A DNA stretch of 64,000 nucleotides from Scatomorpha gallistercoris (GCA_018713005.1 DVFX01000028.1:8718-72717); one strand, 5' to 3'; positions 16,966 to 26,184 are shown, counted from the stretch's first letter. Numbers and translations are program-made. Notes: generated from the letters alone by a model not told the origin.

Positions 16966-18168
16966 TCAGGCCATTAAGAAAATGACAACGGGGCCAAGTA
17001 TAGTGAGCAGTATGTTGCCCATCGCATAGGCGGGTGCATAGGATATGGCAAAGATGCTGCTGCCTGTGCGGTCGATAAGCGCGTTGAGTGCGGCGACAAT
17101 AGTGCCCGTGCCGGCCTGGGTGCCGAGTACGTCCGGAACGTCAAGCTTGAGCACAAAGCGTCCGAAACACATAGTCAGGAGATGAGTGCCGAGCGCGACG
17201 CCTATGCCTACGAGGAAAATGCGCAAACCCATGGTTTGAAGTGCAGTAACGAAGTTTTTGCCGGCACCAAGGCCGGTACAGGCTATGAATACGTTCAGGC
17301 CGACTATTATCATGAACCAGCGTGTGCTGGCGGGTATGTATCCGATTTTAGGATGCTTCTCGTGGATACAGCCCATTATCATACCCAGTACAAGACCGCC
17401 GCAGCCGCTTCCGAGCGTAATTGGGATGTAGCCAAGCTTGATGCTGAACGAGCCTATTATCAGGCCGATGATTATACCGAAGGTGACAAAACTCACATCG
17501 GTTTCTTTCTGCTTTTCAACAATGCTGCCGTCGCTCTTCGTTTCTTCCTGATAGCCCATGGCTTCCGCCTTCTCAAGCGCTGCCTTCTTCAGGTCAACTC
17601 GGAGGATCGCTGGCTCTACGCGCTGTATCAGCACGATGACGCCTGCCATCCCGAAGAAGTAGGTCAGCGCATAAGAAATGGAGACGTTGCTCTGCAGCGC
17701 CGCAGTTGTCGCCTCATCAAGACCCAGGGATGCAATAGCGTCGCCCGCCGTACCTATGACAGCGGTTTGCGTGAGCGAGCCTGCAAATATTCCTGCGGAG
17801 GTGCCGGCGTCCAGGCTGAAGGCCTTGCACAGCCCGACAGTCAGCCCCGTACCCACAATCACAAAGAAAAGGCTGAGCCCGATAACGCGCATACCGGCGT
17901 TCTTGAACCCCTTGACAAAGGCGGGGCCAGACTCGTAGCCTATTGCGAATACGCAGAGCATAAAGAACAGCATCTGTGCCGTATTGCTGATTGAAAAGGT
18001 ACCGGATTGCCCGATAATCATCGCAACAAGCAGCGTACCTACGGTAGAACCTAGTGTGAAGCGTCCGAAATTGATTTTTCCTATTAAGTGTCCAATGCAG
18101 AGCGAAAGAAGTATTGCCACCATTTCGTTCTCTAGGAACCAGTTACCTACACTTTCTAGAAAGCCCAT
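16966..18168 (-). CDS. Aspartate:alanine exchanger (AspT/YidE)-family transporter
   Basis: A 400-residue membrane protein with about ten helices in two inverted halves. Family segments include IGHLIGKINFGRFTLGSTVG and FAIGYESGPAFVKGFKNAG in the first half, and GTQAGTGTIVAALNALIDRT and APAYAMGNILLTILGP in the second. It lacks the central TrkA-C domains of full AspT proteins; a short charged loop (KADGS region, about residues 195-220) links the halves. GGAGAGG precedes the ATG at 18168. As the first gene of the operon, divergent from lysR, it probably imports the substrate of the isomerase and dehydrogenase. Confidence 0.75.
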   Translation of the reverse strand: MGFLESVGNWFLENEMVAILLSLCIGHLIGKINFGRFTLGSTVGTLLVAMIIGQSGTFSISNTAQMLFFMLCVFAIGYESGPAFVKGFKNAGMRVIGLSLFFVIVGTGLTVGLCKAFSLDAGTSAGIFAGSLTQTAVIGTAGDAIASLGLDEATTAALQSNVSISYALTYFFGMAGVIVLIQRVEPAILRVDLKKAALEKAEAMGYQEETKSDGSIVEKQKETDVSFVTFGIIIGLIIGSFSIKLGYIPITLGSGCGGLVLGMIMGCIHEKHPKIGYIPASTRWFMIIVGLNVFIACTGLGAGKNFVTALQTMGLRIFLVGIGVALGTHLLTMCFGRFVLKLDVPDVLGTQAGTGTIVAALNALIDRTGSSIFAISYAPAYAMGNILLTILGPVVIFLMA

Positions 18169-18216
18169 AGATTCCTCTCCTTTTGTCTTAATTTCCAAAA
18201 CCTATACCCGTACCCG

Positions 18217-18270
18217 ATGATTTTAAATTTATAATAGATAATTAAATATCAATTTATAAATCTAAATCAT
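18217..18270. promoter_or_regulatory. AT-rich dyad in the lysR-divergent control region
   Basis: ATGATTTTAAATTTATA (18217-18233) is matched by TATAAATCTAAATCAT (18255-18270) as a near-perfect inverted repeat. It lies in the 259-bp region between the transporter and lysR starts. Such dyads are usual LysR-type binding sites. Confidence 0.5.
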
Positions 18271-18427
18271 GTTCAGATTATACTTAATGAATCAACTCGT
18301 GTCAACAGCAATATTACTATTTGGACAGAGCGCTATTAAATAATATAATGGCATTGTGCAAAATGATTAATATTATTGACTGATGGTGTGTGATGCTGTA
18401 GAATTAGCTCATAGGCGGAGGTGCTGA

Positions 18428-19315
18428 ATGAAGTTCAAAAATATAGAGGCGTTTTTGGCCGTAGCGGAGAACTTGAGCTTTTCAAAGGCGGCTGCGCAGC
18501 TTGGCTGTTCACAGGCGACGGTAACTGTGCAGATAAAGGAGCTGGAAAACGAGCTGGGGGCGATTTTGTTTGACCGCATGAACAAAAGCGTTAAGCTGAC
18601 CTCAGCGGGTAATGTCTTTTTGCCATACGCGCAGAAGATTATTTTCGATACCAATTCGATGCTCAGCCAGTTTGGGGCGAAAGACACTGTGGAGGGAAGT
18701 GTGCGCATTGCGGTTTGGCAGACGTTGAATCTGCTTGTTCTGCCAGATATACTCGACCGATTCTGCCGCAGATACCCTAACGTAAATATTACTCTGATGG
18801 AGCCCGAGCCCGGAGAGCTGTACGAGCTGCTTACCAAAAATGAGGCGGATTTCGCATATCTGGTAGATGACCCGGTTGTGCGTGAACAGTTTGTGCAGTT
18901 CGGCTCAAGACAGGAAGAACTCTGTTTTGTGGTCAGCCCGGATTACCCATTGGCGGGACAGTCGGAGCTCACACTCGCACAGCTGCAAGCCGAACCGTTT
19001 TTGCTAACCAAAAGAGGACACTGCTATCACGCTCATCTGCTTAAGGAGCTGATGCGGAGGGGTATGAGCATAAATATCAGACTGGAGAGCGGAAACACAG
19101 AACCAATCAAGCTGCTGGTGGAGCGTGGTTTGGGAGTAGCTTATCTGCCGCGTTTCGCCGTCCAGGAGAGCATAGAAAACGGCAGCTTGGTGGCGCTGAA
19201 TGTAACTGACTGCCGTCACTATGTGTACAGGCAGCTAATCTATCACAGAAACAAATGGCTTACACCGGCCATGCGAGCGATGCTGGATATGATAATGGAG
19301 ACAGAGAGGAGCTAA
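18428..19315 (+). CDS. LysR-family transcriptional regulator
   Basis: A 295-residue LysR-type regulator. The N-terminal winged HTH reads FLAVAENLSFSKAAAQLGCS followed by QATVTVQIKELENELG. The effector-binding domain (about 90-290) is complete. GGAGG lies upstream of the ATG. It is divergent from the transporter-isomerase-dehydrogenase operon and most likely controls it through the dyad at 18217-18270. Ligand unknown. Confidence 0.88.
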   Translation: MKFKNIEAFLAVAENLSFSKAAAQLGCSQATVTVQIKELENELGAILFDRMNKSVKLTSAGNVFLPYAQKIIFDTNSMLSQFGAKDTVEGSVRIAVWQTLNLLVLPDILDRFCRRYPNVNITLMEPEPGELYELLTKNEADFAYLVDDPVVREQFVQFGSRQEELCFVVSPDYPLAGQSELTLAQLQAEPFLLTKRGHCYHAHLLKELMRRGMSINIRLESGNTEPIKLLVERGLGVAYLPRFAVQESIENGSLVALNVTDCRHYVYRQLIYHRNKWLTPAMRAMLDMIMETERS

Positions 19316-19322
19316 GCAAAAG

Positions 19323-19481
19323 CGATTAATACGCCTGCTGGATACGCCGCTGTACGTTTTCGGCCGCAGCGGCCAGGAACTCGGCAGTGACATCCTGCTG
19401 ACCCTGGCCCTGATAGTGCTATCCATCTCGCTGTGCGCCGCCGCCCTGCACAGGCAGAAGCGCCGCGAGCTTACGGAATAG
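19323..19481 (+). pseudogene. 3' remnant of a membrane protein gene
   Basis: Directly after lysR, a frame without its own start encodes about 52 residues beginning RLIRLLDTPLYVFGRSGQEL and containing one hydrophobic helix (ILLTLALIVLSISLCAAAL) followed by a basic tail and stop. It is followed by a good terminator, as expected for the true 3' end of a gene whose 5' part has been lost. The parent family was not recognised. Confidence 0.4.
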
Positions 19482-19494
19482 CGGCATGCGCTGC

Positions 19495-19539
19495 AAAAAG
19501 CGCCGCCCCGTCTCGCATAGCGTGAGACGGGGCGTTTTT
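19495..19539. terminator. Bidirectional terminator
   Basis: CGCCCCGTCTC (19504-19514) pairs perfectly with GAGACGGGGCG (19524-19534). TTTTT follows on the plus strand, and AAAAA precedes, so it can end both the plus-strand remnant and minus-strand genes. Confidence 0.8.
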
Positions 19540-19560
19540 ATGCGCGTGCTGTGCGCAGGT

Positions 19561-20557
19561 TTACGCTGCGTGGTGCAGGACGGTATCGCTGAGGCTGACA
19601 ATGCCCTCGTCGAGCATCCAGTCTATCTCGTCGGCGATGCTCTCGGCCATGGGGCGCGGGCTATAGCCCAGCTCGCGCATGGCCTTGCCGGAGTCGAACT
19701 CGTTGTTGCGTACGAGGTTGTACACGGCAAAGCTGGTCATGCGCTGCGGCTTGTGAGTGACTTTTTCCACCAGGTCGAAGGCGCGGCCCATGAGCTTGCC
19801 CAGCCCGGCGGGCAAGATGGTCTTTATCGTAGGCAGTCCCGTGCGCTTGGAGAGAATGTCGAACACCTCTTTCATGCCTATCATGTCTCCGCCGAGGATG
19901 TAGCTCTCTCCGGTGCGGGCTATCTTGCAGGCCCGGATTATGGTGTCTGCCATGTCGCGGTTGTCGGCGCAGTTGAAGGTACCCTCGACGCCTGCGGGCA
20001 TCTTGCCCTCGGTGTACTCGCGGATGACGCCTGCCACATTGCCGAAGGTGTAGTCGCCAGGACCGGAAATGCCGGAGGGCATTATGAGGAAGGCGTCCAG
20101 CTCGTAGTCGCGCACGGCGTCGAGCACGAGCTGGCTGGCGGCGGCCTTTGTCTGGTCGTACAGGCCTGTCACGGCTTCCGGGTCGTAGCTTTCCACCTCG
20201 CGGATGGCCACGCCCATTGGCTGCTCGGGGATGGCGCCCGTAGAGCCGATGAAGGCCAGGCGCGCGTTGTGGGCGAGGCAGAGATCTATGATGTTCTGCG
20301 TGCCGTTTACGTTAACGTCCCATATCCTGTCCGCAACTAGGGTGCTGACGCTGACCATAGCGGCGCAGTGGATGACGTAGAGTTTGGTTCCGCGCTGCAC
20401 ATCCTTGAACAGCGGCTCGAGCGTGTTTACATCCGTGACGTCGCCTTCAAACACCTCGGCCCCAGTGGGCAGATGCTTCGCGGCCTCCTCGCGGGGCAGC
20501 ACGAGGGCGCGGACGCGCCTGCCATCACGCACAAGCTGCCTGACAATGGCGCCGCCC
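19561..20557 (-). pseudogene. NAD-dependent epimerase/SDR lacking its Rossmann motif, fused in frame to a histidine kinase
   Basis: About 331 residues match the extended SDR epimerase family: GDVTDVNTLEPLFKDVQRG, VNVNGTQNIIDLCLAHNA and the catalytic YxxxK in LYDQTKAAASQL. The normal N-terminal GxTGxxG nucleotide motif is missing: homology begins at GGAIVRQLVRDG, which is what follows that motif. At this point the frame is continuous with the kinase ending AAERMGG, giving one open frame from 21420 to 19561. The shared Gly-Gly codons suggest a deletion that joined two adjacent genes. Without the dinucleotide motif the epimerase is probably inactive. Confidence 0.7.
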
Positions 20558-21887
20558 ATGCGTTCGGCGGCCTTCGCGGCGATGGCGAGGCCGAGGCCGC
20601 TGCCCTGATTGGGATTCTGCCGGGCCGGGTCGCTGCGGTAAAAGACGTCGAACAGCTTGTCCAACGCCTCATCGGGTACGCCCGGGCCGTCGTCGTCCAC
20701 GCAGAGCAGCAGGCGGCCGTCCATTATCCCGCCGGATATCGTCGCCCTGCCCACGGGCTTGGATCTGTACTTGGCACTGTTGTCCAGCAAGTTCATTAGT
20801 ATGCTCCTGAGGCATATCGGGTCGGCGTCGAGCTGCGCCTCGGGCAGGGGGCCAAGGCATATTTCAAGTCCGCGCCGCCTGTAGTCGCCGGCGGAGGCGG
20901 CGACGAAGTCCCCAATTTCCCGCGCGGCGTTGAGGCGCTCCGGGCTGTACGGATGCTCGCCCATGTCGAGCTTTGAGAACATGAACAGCTTGCCGAGCAT
21001 GCTGTCCATTTCGCCGACCTTGGCGTTGACGGTGCGCAGATAGCGCCCGCGCTTCTCGGGCGTGTCGGCCACGCCGTCGAGCAGCCCCTCGACGTAGGCC
21101 CGTATGGAGGTCAGAGGCGAACGTATGTCGTGCGAAATACCGGCCATGAGCTCCTTGCGGCTCTCCTCTTCGCGGCGGGAGCGCTCCACTCCGGCCTTCA
21201 GCCGGGACGCCATGTCGTTGAAGTCCTCGCAGACGGGCTTGAACTCGTCGCCGTTCAAATACTCGATGTGGAAGTCGAGGTTGCCGTCGCGTATTTGGCG
21301 TACACCCTCCGAGAGAGTCAGCAGAGGTTCCGAGATGTGCCGAAAGACGAATCGGGTGAGGAAGCGATTCGTGAGCAGCACGGAGAGCAGGGCAACCGCC
21401 ACGACAAGCACCGCGAACACGAACGCAGCGTCCGGATTGTTCCGGACGCTGCGTCGACTACCGGGTTATAGATTTTGACGGCGCCTCCTGAGAGCAGCTC
21501 GCCGTAGAGCTCGGTCTCTCCGTCGGACACGGTGCCCGACCCGCCCAGGGCGGCAAGCGCCACGTCCAGCTCGGAGGTGCCGATCTCGGAACCGAAGCGC
21601 GCTGCCTCCACGCCGCCGCGCTCGATGATGACGAGCACCCCGCCGTTTTCACTTTCGCTCTCCAGCTGCCCAGCGCTGCCGCCGGTGGCGAGATAATCCG
21701 CAGCCATACCGACGATGTCCGAGCGTAGCTCGCCCAGCTCGTGCTCGCTGGCCAAATCGTGTTCGCCGCCCGGCGAGGCCGCGGTCAGCACCGCAAGGAC
21801 TCCGGCCGCAAGCGCCAGCACAGATATGACGGCCGGTATCACGAGCATGAGGATGTTGGAGATATAGAGGCGTTTTCTTATCGTCAC
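20558..21887 (-). pseudogene. Sensor histidine kinase, broken by an insertion and 3'-truncated
   Basis: The first frame (from GTG 21887, overlapping the ATPase stop) gives a signal-anchor helix (ISNILMLVIPAVISVLALAA) and an extracytoplasmic sensor ending NPVVDAAS. The second gives TM2 (FAVLVVAVALLSVLL), HAMP, the HisKA His in MAGISHDIRSPLTS and HATPase boxes ending GSGLGLAIAAKAAERMGG. Removing 23 nt (21424-21446) rejoins them as DAAFVFAVLVV. The last ~25 residues of the ATPase domain are lost at the epimerase fusion. No response regulator gene is nearby. It was presumably cotranscribed with the P-type ATPase. Confidence 0.75.
21423..21454. repeat. Perfect 14-bp inverted repeat at the kinase frameshift
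   Basis: ACGCAGCGTCCGGA (21423-21436), loop TTGT, TCCGGACGCTGCGT (21441-21454). It coincides with the extra 23 nt that break the kinase frame, so the palindrome seems to have arisen together with the frameshift. Confidence 0.8.
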
Positions 21888-24235
21888 AGTTTGCCTGCCT
21901 TCCTTAAATTTGCATCGCCATTGCAGATGTGCGAGTCAAAGCGCTTTATAAGCGCCGCCGCGCCGCGCTCTATGAGGAAGCTCACCAGGGCCAGACTTAT
22001 AAGCAGCGGCAAATTGGCCGTCTCCAAAGGCTCGACGTGCAGCAGCGAGTGGAAAAGCAGCACCGCCGCATAAAAGCCCAGCGTCATCGTTGTGCAGAGG
22101 AAAGCGCGCAGCCTGCTCATAGGCCAGCTCGCCTTGAACACCGCCATAATCCCCACCGTACCGACGAGCAGGTAAAATACTGTTGAACTTTGCTCTTCAC
22201 CGAGCGGCACGGCGAGCAGGATTAGGAAGCACGCCAGTATGGCGACGGCGTTCGGCGCGGCCCGGTGCAGGACGGTGGGCAGGAAGCGCCCGTTTATCTT
22301 CCGGCCGTCCGGCTCGAAGGACATGAAGAAGGCCGGATAGCCCTCAATCACGAGGTCTATAAGCGTGGCCTGAATGGGTATGAGCGGGAAGGGGATGTTC
22401 AGCAGCAGGCAGACGACGCTCAAGAGCACCGAATAGACGGTCTTGACGAAGAATACGCCGGCTACCCGAGTTATGGTGTTGACCACGCGCCTGCCCTGGG
22501 CCAGCACGTCCGGCAGGGCGGAGAAGCCGGAATCCAGGAGCACGACCTGTGCTATCTGTTTCGCGGCGTCGCTGCCCTCGGCCACGGCAATGCTGCAATC
22601 TGCTTCGCACAGGGCGAGAAGGTCGTTGACGCCGTCGCCGGTCATGGCCACCGTGCGGCCCTTCTTTTGCAGCGCCTGTATCAGTTTTTGCTTCTGCTGA
22701 GGCGTTGCACGGCCGAATATGGAGCAGTTCGCGGCCGCGAGCTCTATGTCCGCGTCGTCCGTCACGCCGCTCATGTCGATGTACCTGCCGCAATCCGGGA
22801 ACCCGGCCTGCGCCGCCAGCGCGGAGACGGCTTCCGGATTGTCGCCGGAGATTAGCTTCAGGTCCACGCCCTCGCGCTTGAAATACTCCAGCGTTGTTAC
22901 GGCATCCGGCCTGAGCTTGTCGGCAATCACTATGGTGCCCAACCATTCCATGAGCGGCAGAGGCTCTTCGGGCTGCACTGCTTCACGCGTTATCCCCACG
23001 AGCAGCACGCGCTTGCCGTCCTTGAGAAGGTCCCGCACAAGTCCGGCGGCGGCCCTGCCCGCCAGCTTTTCAGGCGCCCCTACTACAAGCGTGAAGCCGT
23101 CAAAGGCGACGGCGCTCCATTTGCGCTCCGAGGAGAAGGACACGGCGGAGCGGGCCGTGAGGCTGCTCCGGCGGGTGAAGCGTTCCTTTAGGGCAAGGTA
23201 AGTAGCGTTGTTGTCCTGCGCCCCTGAGACGAAGCCGGCCATGAGCTCTTCAAGGTCCAGCTTTTCGCCCAAATCCGTAGGCAGTACGTCCTCAACTTCC
23301 ATCTGCCCGGTCGTGAGGGTGCCGGTTTTATCCAGACAGAGCGTGTCGACGTGGGCGAGAGTCTCGAGCGCAAAGAGCTCCTGCACCAGCACGCGCTTTT
23401 TTGCCAGCGCGGCAATGCCCACCGCGAGGCTTATACTGATGAGCAGCACTAGCCCCTTGGGCAGCATGCCCAGCAGCGCCGCGGCGGTCGTGACGACGGC
23501 CTGGTTCACAGCCTCGGCGCGCAGGAAATACGCTTCGAGGAAGAGAAGTACGCCCAGAGGCGGAATCAAATACGCGGTGAAGCACGTCACCCGGCGCATG
23601 GAGTGAAGCAATTCCGAGTTCACGCGCCGCAGCCTCTTCGCCTCGCTTGCGAGCTTCGCGGCGTAATTCTCCGCGCCGACGTGCTCAACCTCGGCGCGGC
23701 ATCGTCCGCTGACGATGAAGCTGCCGGACAGCAGGCGCTCTCCCGGCCTGCGAGGGACCGGCTCTGCTTCGCCGGTAAGCAGGGATTCGTTTACTTCAAC
23801 TTTGCCTGAGAGTATTACGCAGTCCGCGCTGACCTGCGAGCCCGAAGCGAGCTCGACGACGTCGTCCTCGACAAGCTCCTGCACCGGTACGGTCTGCACC
23901 TCGCCGCCGCGTATCACTTCCGCCGTAGGGGAGTTTAGCAGCGACAGCTTGTCCACCAGACGCTTGGCGTGTATTTCCTGCGCTATGCCAATCAGCGTGT
24001 TGAGCACAATGATGGCCATAAACAGCATGTTCGACCATGCGCCGACCAGCGCGAGCGCTATGGCAATCAGCAGGTTGAACAGGTTGAAGAGCGTGCAGAC
24101 GTTGTCTTTTAGTATCCGCCCGGTGCTCTTGGTGACGGGTTCCGGAGCGGCGTTTTGGCGGCCGCTTTCACGGCGCTGCCGCACCTCTTCAGCGCTCAGC
24201 CCCGTATATGCTTTTTCATCATAGCTCAATGACAT
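21884..24235 (-). CDS. Cation-translocating P-type ATPase (CtpE/Exp7-like)
   Basis: A 783-residue P-type ATPase. The actuator motif is VNESLLTGEAEPVP, the M4 ion-binding segment GMLPKGLVLLISISLAVG, the phosphorylation site LCLDKTGTLTTGQ, and the hinge MTGDGVNDLLALCEADCS. About ten membrane helices, with four C-terminal ones. The M4 motif and absence of an N-terminal metal-binding domain place it with the CtpE/Exp7 group, some of which transport calcium; the ion here is inferred only. ATG 24235 has AGGAGGG 9 nt upstream; a GTG at 24241 is too close. The start codon lies in one arm of a strong hairpin (24234-24267). A merR remnant precedes it. Confidence 0.88.
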   Translation of the reverse strand: MSLSYDEKAYTGLSAEEVRQRRESGRQNAAPEPVTKSTGRILKDNVCTLFNLFNLLIAIALALVGAWSNMLFMAIIVLNTLIGIAQEIHAKRLVDKLSLLNSPTAEVIRGGEVQTVPVQELVEDDVVELASGSQVSADCVILSGKVEVNESLLTGEAEPVPRRPGERLLSGSFIVSGRCRAEVEHVGAENYAAKLASEAKRLRRVNSELLHSMRRVTCFTAYLIPPLGVLLFLEAYFLRAEAVNQAVVTTAAALLGMLPKGLVLLISISLAVGIAALAKKRVLVQELFALETLAHVDTLCLDKTGTLTTGQMEVEDVLPTDLGEKLDLEELMAGFVSGAQDNNATYLALKERFTRRSSLTARSAVSFSSERKWSAVAFDGFTLVVGAPEKLAGRAAAGLVRDLLKDGKRVLLVGITREAVQPEEPLPLMEWLGTIVIADKLRPDAVTTLEYFKREGVDLKLISGDNPEAVSALAAQAGFPDCGRYIDMSGVTDDADIELAAANCSIFGRATPQQKQKLIQALQKKGRTVAMTGDGVNDLLALCEADCSIAVAEGSDAAKQIAQVVLLDSGFSALPDVLAQGRRVVNTITRVAGVFFVKTVYSVLLSVVCLLLNIPFPLIPIQATLIDLVIEGYPAFFMSFEPDGRKINGRFLPTVLHRAAPNAVAILACFLILLAVPLGEEQSSTVFYLLVGTVGIMAVFKASWPMSRLRAFLCTTMTLGFYAAVLLFHSLLHVEPLETANLPLLISLALVSFLIERGAAALIKRFDSHICNGDANLRKAGKL

Positions 24236-24267
24236 GTTCACAGCCCTCCTGTGCGGGCTGTGAACAT
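24234..24267 (-). promoter_or_regulatory. Hairpin with the ATPase ribosome binding site in its loop and start codon in its stem
   Basis: ATGTTCACAGCCC (24234-24246) and GGGCTGTGAACAT (24255-24267) form a perfect 13-bp inverted repeat. In the mRNA the AGGAGG lies at the loop end and the AUG at the base of the 3' arm. It may be a translational switch or, as DNA, an operator for the neighbouring MerR-type regulator. Confidence 0.65.
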
Positions 24268-24308
24268 GCTATGCCCGTCGACTAAAGGGAAAATAAATAG
24301 GAGTTAAA

Positions 24309-24322
24309 CAGTTTATAAACTG
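24309..24322. promoter_or_regulatory. 14-bp perfect palindrome after merR
   Basis: CAGTTTATAAACTG sits immediately behind the merR stop codon, 73 bp before the ATPase start. It could be an operator or a small stem; function not shown. Confidence 0.35.
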
Positions 24323-24691
24323 CTAGTCCTCCACGGGTATCAGATTGCTGACGTATTTGCGCTTGCCCGAGAGTACGTCGTCGTAGAACTGCTGCTTGAA
24401 GTCGATGTAGTCTATGCTGTCCTGCAGCTCCTTTATCTGCTCGCGCAGCGCGGTCTGCTTTTTCTCGAGTACCCGTTTGCGCTCGGGTATGGTGCTCTCG
24501 CCCTGGAGACAGAGTGCTAGGTACTCGCGCATCTCCTGTATGCTCATGCCGCAGCGCTTTAGGCAGGTGAGGTCCTTTATCCACTTCAGGTCCTTCTCAT
24601 CGAACACGCGGCGGTTGTTCATAAGCCTGAAGTCGGAGGGAATATCAAACCTGGCGGCGGCCCATATACCGGCCGTGATAGTGAACGTCAT
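24323..24691 (-). pseudogene. MerR-family regulator with damaged N-terminal HTH
   Basis: The C-terminal two thirds is a normal MerR protein: NNRRVFDEKDLKWIKDLTCL, GMSIQEMREYLALC, then a long coiled-coil dimerisation helix (ERKRVLEKKQTALREQIKEL). The N-terminal helix-turn-helix is incomplete. ARFDIPSD is followed directly by FRLMNN, without the usual LRYYE...GLL wing segment, and residues 1-12 are read from the antisense of the adjacent oxidoreductase gene. No ribosome binding site precedes the ATG at 24691. It was presumably the regulator of the ATPase and now probably cannot bind DNA. Confidence 0.65.
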
Positions 24692-25433
24692 GCGCTCCGG
24701 GCCGGGAATGGGAACTATACAGCCCGCCCAGACGGACTACTTCCAGGCGTCCAAGGCCTCTGGCCACGGCGGATTCAGGACAATCACCCTCGTGCCGTAT
24801 ACGCTTCAGGAAGCGGTGGACCTGATGACCCTGGCTTTCGAGCTGGCGCAGCGGGACAGGAACCCCGTCATAGTGGCGCCGGACGGATACATAGCCGCAA
24901 TAATGGAGCCGGTCGACCTGCCTGACCCGAAAGAGCCTCCCGCCACCCCGGACTGGGCCACGGTGGGATGCGCGGGCCGTGAGCGCAACCTCCTGCTCAA
25001 CGGCGGGCTGAACGAGGAGCACCAGCTGGCTCAGAACCGCCTCGCGGAGCAGATGTACAAGCGCTGGGAGAGCGAGGATGTCATGGTTGAGGAGTACCTC
25101 CTTGACGATGCGGAATACGTCATTGCCGCCACCGGAACCTCCGCCCGCATCTGCAAGAGCGCCATAAATGAGCTGAGGGAAGAGGGGTACAAGGTTGGAA
25201 TGATACGTCCGATAACTATCAGCCCCTTCCCGTACGCCTCGTTTGAAAAACTGAGCGACAACGTAAAATGCGTAATAGACGTTGAGATGTCTGTGCCCGC
25301 ACAGATGGTGCTTGACGTCAGGGTCGGCGTTAAGGGGCGCTTCCCAATTGAAGAGATCACGACTGCAGGCGGTATTATCCTGAAGGGCAGCAATGTCAAG
25401 GCGAGGATACGCGAGCTTGCTGAAAGGAACTGA
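24666..25433 (+). pseudogene. 2-oxoacid:ferredoxin oxidoreductase alpha subunit, 5'-truncated
   Basis: About 255 residues match the C-terminal two thirds of KorA/VorB alpha subunits: IPAVIVNVMRSGPGMGTIQP, DYFQASKASGHGGFR, then the VIAATGTSARICKSAINELR domain and the C-terminal region. Family members are usually 350-380 residues, so about 100 N-terminal residues including the first TPP-enzyme domain are missing. Upstream sequence is antisense merR. An internal ATG (24690) or GTG (24675) has no good ribosome site. A deletion or rearrangement that removed both 5' ends and any promoter between the two divergent genes is inferred; an assembly error is equally possible. Confidence 0.75.
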
Positions 25434-25435
25434 AG

Positions 25436-26170
25436 ATGGAGAAAGTATATAAGAAGCCGGAGAGCCTGGCGGATACCCCATTTGGATATTGCCCTGGATG
25501 CATGCATTCAACCATAAGCAAGCTCATCGCGCAGGTGATAGACGAGATGGGCCTGCGGGAGAAAGCCGTATGCGTGCTGCCTGTAGGCTGCGGCACGCTT
25601 GGATGCCACACCTGGAACCTCGACATGGTCTGCTCGGCGCACGGACGCGCCCCGGCAGTTGCCACGGGCGTGAAGAGATGCAAGCCGGACAGCTTCGTGT
25701 TCACTTATCAGGGAGACGGAGACCTGGCCTCTATCGGCCTGTCTGAGATAATGTGTGCGGCAAACAGGGGCGAGAATTTCAGCACAATATTCGTAAACAA
25801 CAGCATATACGGCATGACCGGCGGCCAGATGGCGCCCACTACCCTCGTGGGTATGAAGGCGACCACATGCCCCAACGGCCGCAACCCTCAGACGGAGGGC
25901 TACCCGATGCACATGGCCGAAATGATAGCGCAGCTCAAGCGCCCCGTGTTCTCGGGACGGTTCGCGGTGGACACGCCGGCGAACATCCTCAAGACAAAGA
26001 AGGCCATACAGAAGGCATTCCAGAACCAGCTGGACGGAAAGGGCTTCTCCATGGTCGAGGTGCTTTCAAACTGCCCGACCAACTGGGGCCTTGCGCCGCT
26101 GAAAACGCTTGACTTCATCCACGAGCAGACGATGGGAGAATTCCCTCTGGGCGTATTCAAGGATATTTGA
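25436..26170 (+). CDS. 2-oxoacid:ferredoxin oxidoreductase beta (TPP-binding) subunit
   Basis: A 244-residue beta subunit that binds TPP and oxidatively decarboxylates a 2-oxoacid to acyl-CoA with ferredoxin as acceptor. The TPP motif is TYQGDGDLASIGLSE with the closing Asn in FVNNSIYGMTGG. Cysteines in GYCPGCMHS and VGCGTLGCH fit the Fe-S cluster site. The ending (NWGLAPLKTLDF) resembles VorA/KorB of clostridia. It follows the alpha remnant by 2 bp. Substrate (branched-chain, 2-oxoglutarate or another 2-oxoacid) is not determined. Confidence 0.85.
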   Translation: MEKVYKKPESLADTPFGYCPGCMHSTISKLIAQVIDEMGLREKAVCVLPVGCGTLGCHTWNLDMVCSAHGRAPAVATGVKRCKPDSFVFTYQGDGDLASIGLSEIMCAANRGENFSTIFVNNSIYGMTGGQMAPTTLVGMKATTCPNGRNPQTEGYPMHMAEMIAQLKRPVFSGRFAVDTPANILKTKKAIQKAFQNQLDGKGFSMVEVLSNCPTNWGLAPLKTLDFIHEQTMGEFPLGVFKDI

Positions 26171-26184
26171 GGGGAGGAAAAGCT

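Noticed and set aside
24414..24665. N-terminal extension of the oxidoreductase alpha frame
   Set aside because: This part is exactly antisense to merR codons and has no similarity to alpha subunits, so it is chance open frame and not protein.
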